Both the position numbers and the translations under genes were made by a program. DNA of 10,044 bases from Chitinispirillaceae bacterium (GTDB lineage Bacteria; Fibrobacterota; Chitinivibrionia; Chitinivibrionales; Chitinispirillaceae): assembly GCA_016926315.1 (NCBI GenBank), contig JAFGOU010000123.1, forward strand, positions 1 to 10,044. The letters run 5' to 3'. Positions 5,795 through 10,044 of this stretch are shown here, in pieces. How positions within the stretch are numbered: position 1 is the stretch's first letter; every line of letters begins with the position of its first letter. A model generated the notes under the pieces. The model ran no database searches, was not told where the DNA came from, and was given only the letters and a program-made list of their open reading frames with translations.

Positions 5795-7243
5795 ATGACC
5801 CGAACCCGCCTTCAGCAATTGCTACTCCCCCTGCTTGCGCTTCTCGCCTCATGCGCCGGCGGGTCGGCGCTCCGCTTTGAAAAGCTGGCCGGAGCCACGG
5901 CAAACCAGGAGTACCTTGCCGCAATCGCCACCATCAAAAAGAACGGCAAGAAACTCTACGGAAATACCAACCAGCTCCTCTACCATATGGACATCGGCAT
6001 GCTGTACCACTATGCCGCCATGTTCGATTCCAGCAACGCCTACCTGCTCAAGGCGGTCGACATCCACCGCGACCTGTTCGCCCGGTCAGTGACCAACGAA
6101 GCGGCCTCGCTCATGATAAACGACAACGTACGGCCCTACCGCGGCAAACCGTACGAACTCGTGCTGCTGCACCAGATCATCGCGCTCAATTTCCTGGCAG
6201 ACAACAATACCGAAGGCGCACTGGTCGAAGCGCGGCAGACCCAGCTTCTCTTAAACGAGCTCGAACGCAAGGACAAGCGGGGCGAAAAATACTCCACTGA
6301 CGGCATGTTCCACCTCCTCTCTTCCATTGCCTACGACGCCGCAGGCCAGAGTGACGACGCCATGATATCGCTGTTTCACGCGGTCAAGGCGTTCAAGGAG
6401 GGGCCGGTGCCGCTCCCCGGGCCGGTCAAGGACTACGCCTACCACCTGCTGCGGAAAAACGACCGCCCGGATGACATCACGCTGCTCGACATTGCCGCGG
6501 ATGCGCCGGAGGAAAGCATTCCCGGATTGCGCAATGGCGAGACCGAGATCATTCTCATAGGCTATGCGGGACGCGGCCCGGCGCTCGATGAAAACAACTG
6601 GTGGGGCACCTACATCAAGGACGGCCTGCTCATCATGAACTACAAAACCGCCAGTGGCGCAACCGAGACCATGCAGCTCCCGGCCCCTCCGCTCCCGGCC
6701 AAAGAGTACGAAAAGGCGGCAAAGGGAGAAAAGACCGCTTCAGGCACCACCTTTCACGTGAGTTTCTCCCTGCCCGCGCTAAAACCGCTCTCCTCACAGA
6801 CGGGCTTCTTTACCGTGAGCGGCCCGCAGCTCGCCGCACCGGTGACCGCCATAACCATCAACGATTACGATCTTCAGGCGCAGAAAAACCTCGACGACAC
6901 GCGCAACGCAACGCTCACCCGCACCGCTATTCGCGTCGTGCTCCGCACCATTGCCGCGCAAAAGGCGAAAAGCGGGATGCAGACCGAGAGCCCGATCGCC
7001 AACCTGCTCATCAATATCGGCACCGACGTGCTTGCCGACCAGCTCGAACGCGCGGACACCAGGAGCTGCTTCATGATCCCGAAAACCGTGCAGATCGCAA
7101 GGATACCGGTAAAACCGGGAACGTATTCGTTCGAGGCGTCAGCGCGCACTCGTTCAGGCAATGTGATCGGGAGCAAGATTTTTGAGAAGGTGAACGTAAA
7201 GCAGGGAGAGAAGAAGTTCCTGTTTTACTGTTCGTTAAAATAA
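5795..7243 (+). CDS. COG3014-family TPR lipoprotein
   Basis: This 482-aa protein has a type II signal peptide with lipobox LASC (Cys20). Residues about 30-225 are alpha-helical and TPR-like, including YHMDIGMLYHYAAMFDSSN, the diagnostic ASLMINDNVRPYRGKPYE, then ALNFLADNNTEGALVEARQ. The C-terminal half, about 240-480, is mixed beta and ends with RIPVKPGTYSFEA and a basic KQGEKKFLFY tail. The whole matches the uncharacterised COG3014 family, whose genes often neighbour lpoB in Vibrio-type genomes as I recall. It would sit on the periplasmic face of the outer membrane; its biochemical role is unknown. The ATG at 5795 has only a weak AGGG 14 nt upstream, but it is the only start that gives the lipoprotein signal. 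The 205-bp gap to the LpoB-family gene suggests its own promoter or processing; CTGACA and ATAAAAT-like stretches around 5746-5768 are candidates only. Confidence 0.88.
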   Translation: MTRTRLQQLLLPLLALLASCAGGSALRFEKLAGATANQEYLAAIATIKKNGKKLYGNTNQLLYHMDIGMLYHYAAMFDSSNAYLLKAVDIHRDLFARSVTNEAASLMINDNVRPYRGKPYELVLLHQIIALNFLADNNTEGALVEARQTQLLLNELERKDKRGEKYSTDGMFHLLSSIAYDAAGQSDDAMISLFHAVKAFKEGPVPLPGPVKDYAYHLLRKNDRPDDITLLDIAADAPEESIPGLRNGETEIILIGYAGRGPALDENNWWGTYIKDGLLIMNYKTASGATETMQLPAPPLPAKEYEKAAKGEKTASGTTFHVSFSLPALKPLSSQTGFFTVSGPQLAAPVTAITINDYDLQAQKNLDDTRNATLTRTAIRVVLRTIAAQKAKSGMQTESPIANLLINIGTDVLADQLERADTRSCFMIPKTVQIARIPVKPGTYSFEASARTRSGNVIGSKIFEKVNVKQGEKKFLFYCSLK

Positions 7244-7578
7244 ACTGCCTGATAAAAACGACGCATGAATGGCAACATCGCTTTTTTCCCCAAAAGAAGG
7301 AGAAAAAAATATTTGCATTCCGACTTGGAAACATGTATTTATAGAAGGTTTTTTTACGGGATACCTACCGTAAGGCGGTTGGGTGTTTTCGTTTTTGCTC
7401 TTGTTGCATATTTCACGTATGCAATAGGTAGGCAATTAAAAGGTATTGTGCAGCAATAAAACAATGCCTATATTTTTCCTGTTTTTTCATACTCACGTCT
7501 TGTACTTTTTAACACTTTTGACAGAATACAGACGTTAAGGGCGCTGGACGTTTAAACATCATTTTAAAGGGAGGTTGT
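7244..7578. other. AT-rich intergenic spacer with inverted repeats
   Basis: This 335-bp spacer is visibly richer in A and T than its neighbours. It holds a perfect 7-bp inverted repeat, TTGCATA (7404-7410) and TATGCAA (7418-7424), around a 7-nt loop, a candidate operator or hairpin. It also contains the possible terminator at 7429-7487. A TTGACA at 7518-7523 could be a -35 box for the downstream lipoprotein gene, but I find no convincing -10 at the usual spacing. A 64-codon open frame at 7265-7459 is treated in the findings. No RNA gene is recognised. Confidence 0.6.
7429..7487 (+). terminator. Possible weak intrinsic terminator after the COG3014 gene
   Basis: TAGGCA (7429-7434) pairs with TGCCTA (7465-7470), and within it TATTG (7444-7448) pairs with CAATA (7454-7458). 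The interrupted stem is followed by T5 at 7473-7477 and T6 at 7482-7487. The stem is AT-rich and bulged, so termination would be weak; it could instead be a regulatory hairpin. It lies 186 bp after the COG3014 stop. Confidence 0.35.
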
Positions 7579-8436
7579 ATGAAGAAGTTGCTTGCGCTTG
7601 TTTGTGCGGCGGGAATGGCAGGGCTTTGGAGCGGATGCGGACTCACGGATCCGACTGATGCGGAAATTACCGTTACCATCAACACCATTCCTGCGGTAAC
7701 GGCGAATAGCGGCTCGGTGAGTTTTACCGTCAAGATCGAATCAGACTCCGCAATTTCCGCTATGACCTATCAGGTCAAACAAGGCGGGACTGACAAAACA
7801 TCTTTATTTACGATCACCCCGCCCGCGGTCAATGACTATAATGGCAAGAAAAACGTCACGCTGAACTTCTCTCTTGCGGCAGGATCAGGCGCGAACGGTT
7901 CCTATGACTTCTACGTCAATGTCACGGCCGGCGACATCAACGATGACGATACCCGGGCGTTCACGGTGACGGGCGGCGGGACACCGGTGACCGAAAAAAC
8001 GGACATATCGCTTGGCGCGCAAAATGCGGCACCTCCGTCACTTCTTGACGCGGATAATATGACTACTCACAGCGTGACCATAACTGACGAAACTACCAGG
8101 GGAAGTATAGATGTCATCTTTGTTTATGCCACTGTCAGCGGTAATCAATTCCTTGCTTTCACCTCCCCATCAGTTGCGGCGGGCAGCCCCTATGATACGT
8201 GGACAAATAAAGCCGCTTCAGAATTCAAAAAGGTGACAGCCGACTATGCCACTATTACCACACAGGAACAAATTGATGCTCTTTGGGGCACTGAAGCGGG
8301 TGACACGCGCGTTCAAATTGCCCAGGGCGATGTGATCGTCATAAAGACGAGCGCGGGAGCCTATAAGCTCGTGCAGATCACGGCAATCAGCGGCACCGAT
8401 GGATCAGCGACCATGAGTATCAAGGGCAAGTATTAA
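7579..8436 (+). CDS. Probable lipoprotein with Ig-like beta domains, unknown function
   Basis: This 285-aa protein starts with a hydrophobic signal sequence ending in LWSGC (Cys20). Trp at -3 is unusual for a lipobox, so lipidation is probable but not certain. After the Cys, residues about 28-133 form an Ig-like or cadherin-like beta sandwich (ITVTINTIPAVTANSGSVSFTVKI, given here in two parts: ITVTINTIP and SGSVSFTVKI). A Gly/Thr/Pro linker at 134-143 leads to a second domain, about 144-285, opening with DISLGAQNA and carrying TTQEQIDALW and a closing ISGTDGSATMSIKGKY. I recall similar two-domain lipoproteins in Fibrobacterota-type genomes, which is a weak hint on the host. The start follows AAAGGGAGG at 7566-7574. 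It is flanked by an AT-rich spacer and a strong terminator, so it is probably monocistronic. It could be a surface or carbohydrate-associated protein; nothing in the sequence settles this. Confidence 0.85.
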   Translation: MKKLLALVCAAGMAGLWSGCGLTDPTDAEITVTINTIPAVTANSGSVSFTVKIESDSAISAMTYQVKQGGTDKTSLFTITPPAVNDYNGKKNVTLNFSLAAGSGANGSYDFYVNVTAGDINDDDTRAFTVTGGGTPVTEKTDISLGAQNAAPPSLLDADNMTTHSVTITDETTRGSIDVIFVYATVSGNQFLAFTSPSVAAGSPYDTWTNKAASEFKKVTADYATITTQEQIDALWGTEAGDTRVQIAQGDVIVIKTSAGAYKLVQITAISGTDGSATMSIKGKY

Positions 8437-8471
8437 TCTGTAGCGTCGGCAACAATGTTGACGAAAAAGGC

Positions 8472-8506
8472 AAAGGCGCCTCCCTGACGGGAGGCGCCTT
8501 TTGTTT
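8472..8506 (+). terminator. Strong Rho-independent terminator
   Basis: A perfect 13-bp stem (AAAGGCGCCTCCC at 8472-8484 with GGGAGGCGCCTTT at 8489-8501) closes a 4-nt loop, TGAC. A T-rich tail (TTTTGTTT) follows on the + strand. It lies 36 bp after the lipoprotein stop and ends that transcript. The A-run before the stem might give some termination in the reverse direction, but no minus-strand gene is seen nearby. Confidence 0.93.
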
Positions 8507-8599
8507 CCCCCGCTCACGCCGGCCATCCCTTCCCCTTAACAAACGATCTCCCGACGGGTCCAGACCGGTTCTCCGCCCGCCTTTTCCGCCAGAAACCAC

Positions 8600-8750
8600 A
8601 AGCCTGTCGAAGTACTCGGGAAGGAATTTTAATCCGTTGAATTCATTACGGAAGATTTCTCGCCCGGCCTGCCCTGAACGGTCACCCTGAGTACTTCGAC
8701 TACGCTCAGCACGGGCTTGTCGAAGGGTTATCGAAGGGCTCGAAATGACA
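8600..8750. repeat. REP-like interspersed element, long form
   Basis: GTCGAAGTACTC (8606-8617) is an exact 12-bp inverted repeat of GAGTACTTCGAC (8689-8700). The right half runs GTCACCCTGAG (8681-8691), CTTCGACTACGCTCAGC (8694-8710) and CTTGTCGAAGGG (8716-8727). TCGAAGGG then repeats 11 nt later at 8731-8738, and TCGAA once more at 8740-8744. The TCACCCTGAG and GTCGAAGGG words match the element at 5678-5700 in opposite orientation. Such repeats are scattered intergenically in many genomes and are often linked to RAYT (REP-associated) transposases; none is encoded in this window. Confidence 0.72.
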
Positions 8751-8929
8751 CCAGTTTTTTTCCATCCCGAACAGATGCCAACCAGTCGAAAATTATTCCC
8801 CTCGCCAAGGCAATCAAGTATATTATTTTCCATCACTGAGATAGCGTCTTCTTACCTGAAAAGGTATTGTCAGATGTTAAAAATAATCTCGTCATTCATC
8901 ACTCTAAATCGTCCAGAAAGGGGTCATCT

Positions 8930-10044
8930 ATGAAAGCTTTGTTACGCTTTTCATGTTTGATCGCAGTACTGGCGGCTCCGGCTGTTTTTGCCGCCAACAC
9001 CCTCAGCACCGGAGGGCATAACGGCGTTGTGCGCAGCCAATCCGCCGACGTGCTCGGCGTCGGAAACCTGCAGCTCGGAGGGGCCATGGAGTACAGCCAG
9101 GAGTGGCATTATATCCACTCCGTAACTCCTGCAGAAGAGCGTTATGGCAGCCCCCGGCTCGTATCCGGGGTACTGTATCTTGGTGTCGGCGTTGCTCCGA
9201 ATCTTGATATCGGGCTGAATTTCCCGATGTACTACGATAACCCGCAGTTCGGCAGCACCAGGCCCATGGGCATCGGCGACCTCGAGCTGTCGTTCAAACT
9301 GGCCGATTTCTGGTTGAATGAGGAAGAGGATCCGGTCACCCTTGCCTATTATCTCGCACTGCAGTTCCCCATCGGCAATAAGAATTACGGTTTTTTCCCG
9401 CGTCATGCCTATTACGGCAGTTACGGCAACTGGTCTTCGGGAAAGGTCATTGTCCATCCCATGGCTTTGGCCACCATCCACTTCGACCGCATGGAGGCGA
9501 ACGCGCCGCTGCGGCTGCATCTCAATTTTGGCGGAATAGCCAACGCGCCGGGGAGAAATGAAGCCTTGACCGCCTCGATGAGTCTCGAATACTTTCCAAC
9601 CGAGCAGTGGACCTTTTTCACGGAAATCAGCGCGGAAGAGCGGATCAGGACCATACGCAAGGAACACCCTTTTGCCGACCTTATCAATGATCCGGTTTTC
9701 ATCACCCCGGGGTTGAAGTTTACCATCCCGCAGTCGAATCTTACCCTGACCGTTGCGGGAGATATCGGTCTCTCAGAGTCAAAAGAAGAGTTTGCTCACC
9801 TCAACACGTCTGAAAACGGGCACACGATTCTGCACCAGGCGAATCTGCTGTACAACGCGTATTTCGGCCTTAACTGGCTGATTCCGTCGGGTCCCAAAGA
9901 CGCAGACGGCGACGGGATCGTTGACAAGGATGACGGTTGTCCCGACCAGGTCGAGGACATGGACGGCTATGAGGACACCGACGGATGCCCGGATTTCGAC
10001 AATGACGGCGATGGCATTCCCGACTCGCTCGACAAGTGCCCGAA
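8930..10044 (+). CDS. Outer-membrane protein with thrombospondin type 3 repeats, 5' part (cut at window end)
   Basis: The frame is open from the ATG at 8930 to the window edge, 371 complete codons without a stop. A Sec signal peptide occupies residues 1-21 (VFA|AN). Residues about 22-320 are beta-rich with strands such as LQLGGAMEYSQ, LYLGVGVAPNLDIGLNFP and LRLHLNFGGIA, which fits an outer-membrane barrel or transporter-like fold. From residue 324 begin calcium-binding thrombospondin type 3 repeats (DADGDGIVDKDDGCPD, then DNDGDGIPDSLDKCP), with the usual Asp ladders and paired Cys-Pro motifs. In this architecture an OmpA-like peptidoglycan-binding domain commonly follows; that part lies beyond the window and is inference. 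The start follows AAAGGGG at 8917-8923 with good spacing. The gene is separated from the lipoprotein gene by a strong terminator and so should have its own promoter. Confidence 0.87.
   Translation, partial: MKALLRFSCLIAVLAAPAVFAANTLSTGGHNGVVRSQSADVLGVGNLQLGGAMEYSQEWHYIHSVTPAEERYGSPRLVSGVLYLGVGVAPNLDIGLNFPMYYDNPQFGSTRPMGIGDLELSFKLADFWLNEEEDPVTLAYYLALQFPIGNKNYGFFPRHAYYGSYGNWSSGKVIVHPMALATIHFDRMEANAPLRLHLNFGGIANAPGRNEALTASMSLEYFPTEQWTFFTEISAEERIRTIRKEHPFADLINDPVFITPGLKFTIPQSNLTLTVAGDIGLSESKEEFAHLNTSENGHTILHQANLLYNAYFGLNWLIPSGPKDADGDGIVDKDDGCPDQVEDMDGYEDTDGCPDFDNDGDGIPDSLDKCP

Larger units (their letters stand above)
8437..8929. other. Non-coding spacer with terminator and REP-like element
   Basis: This 493-bp stretch has no gene I can support. 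It holds the intrinsic terminator at 8472-8506, the REP-like element at 8600-8750, and a short TCCGT/ACGGA hairpin around GAATTC (8633-8652). After about 8755 it turns AT-rich (for example TATATTATTTT at 8819-8829), a plausible promoter area for the gene at 8930, though no matching -35 is evident. Confidence 0.65.

Noticed and set aside
6601..7185. Open frame of 194 codons inside the COG3014 gene in another frame
   Set aside because: Its protein is His/Arg-rich with no domain, and it overlaps the conserved C-terminal half of the lipoprotein.
8420..8836. Minus-strand frame of 138 codons across the terminator and REP-like element
   Set aside because: Most of it translates the repeat and the terminator stem, a common source of false proteins.
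1..10044. CRISPR arrays, tRNA or rRNA genes, transposase or phage genes
   Set aside because: I saw no regularly spaced repeats, no cloverleaf or rRNA signature and no recombinase motif anywhere in the window.

Overview
The window is about 10 kb of dense, moderately GC-rich bacterial DNA, and every gene I can support lies on the + strand. It is a cell-envelope region: nearly every product has a signal peptide, a lipobox or an outer-membrane barrel signature, so the host is a diderm. An LpoB/COG3014 pair, Ig-like lipoproteins, a TSP3-repeat outer-membrane protein and an ECF sigma/anti-sigma/caspase cassette resemble what is found in Fibrobacterota/FCB-type or Myxococcota-like lineages. That placement is a loose inference; no rRNA or marker gene is present.

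Layout. (1) 2-658: 3' end of a TPR protein with a low-complexity tail. (2) 759-3632: a compact three-gene operon of an ECF sigma factor, a transmembrane zinc-finger anti-sigma factor with a DUF4384-like periplasmic domain, and a secreted caspase-family protease ending in a beta-barrel-like domain. The first two genes overlap by 8 bp and the third follows after 8 bp. (3) 3721-5589: a small outer-membrane barrel protein visibly paralogous to the caspase C-terminus, a 192-aa secreted protein of unknown function, and an LpoB-family lipoprotein. (4) 5590-5794: a spacer with a REP-like element. (5) 5795-7243: a COG3014-type TPR lipoprotein. (6) 7244-7578: an AT-rich spacer with inverted repeats and a possible weak terminator. 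(7) 7579-8436: a probable lipoprotein with Ig-like beta structure, closed by a strong intrinsic terminator. (8) 8437-8929: a non-coding stretch holding the terminator and a second REP-like element. (9) 8930-end: the start of an outer-membrane protein with calcium-binding TSP3 repeats, cut by the window edge.

How the parts may work together (inference). The anti-sigma factor would hold the sigma factor at the inner membrane until its periplasmic DUF4384-like domain senses an envelope signal. The released sigma factor would transcribe its own operon, including the exported caspase, and possibly the barrel and LpoB genes downstream. LpoB homologues activate class A penicillin-binding proteins from the outer membrane, so the region could couple envelope sensing, proteolysis and peptidoglycan synthesis. 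The most notable item is the exported caspase with its own barrel module next to a stand-alone copy of that module.
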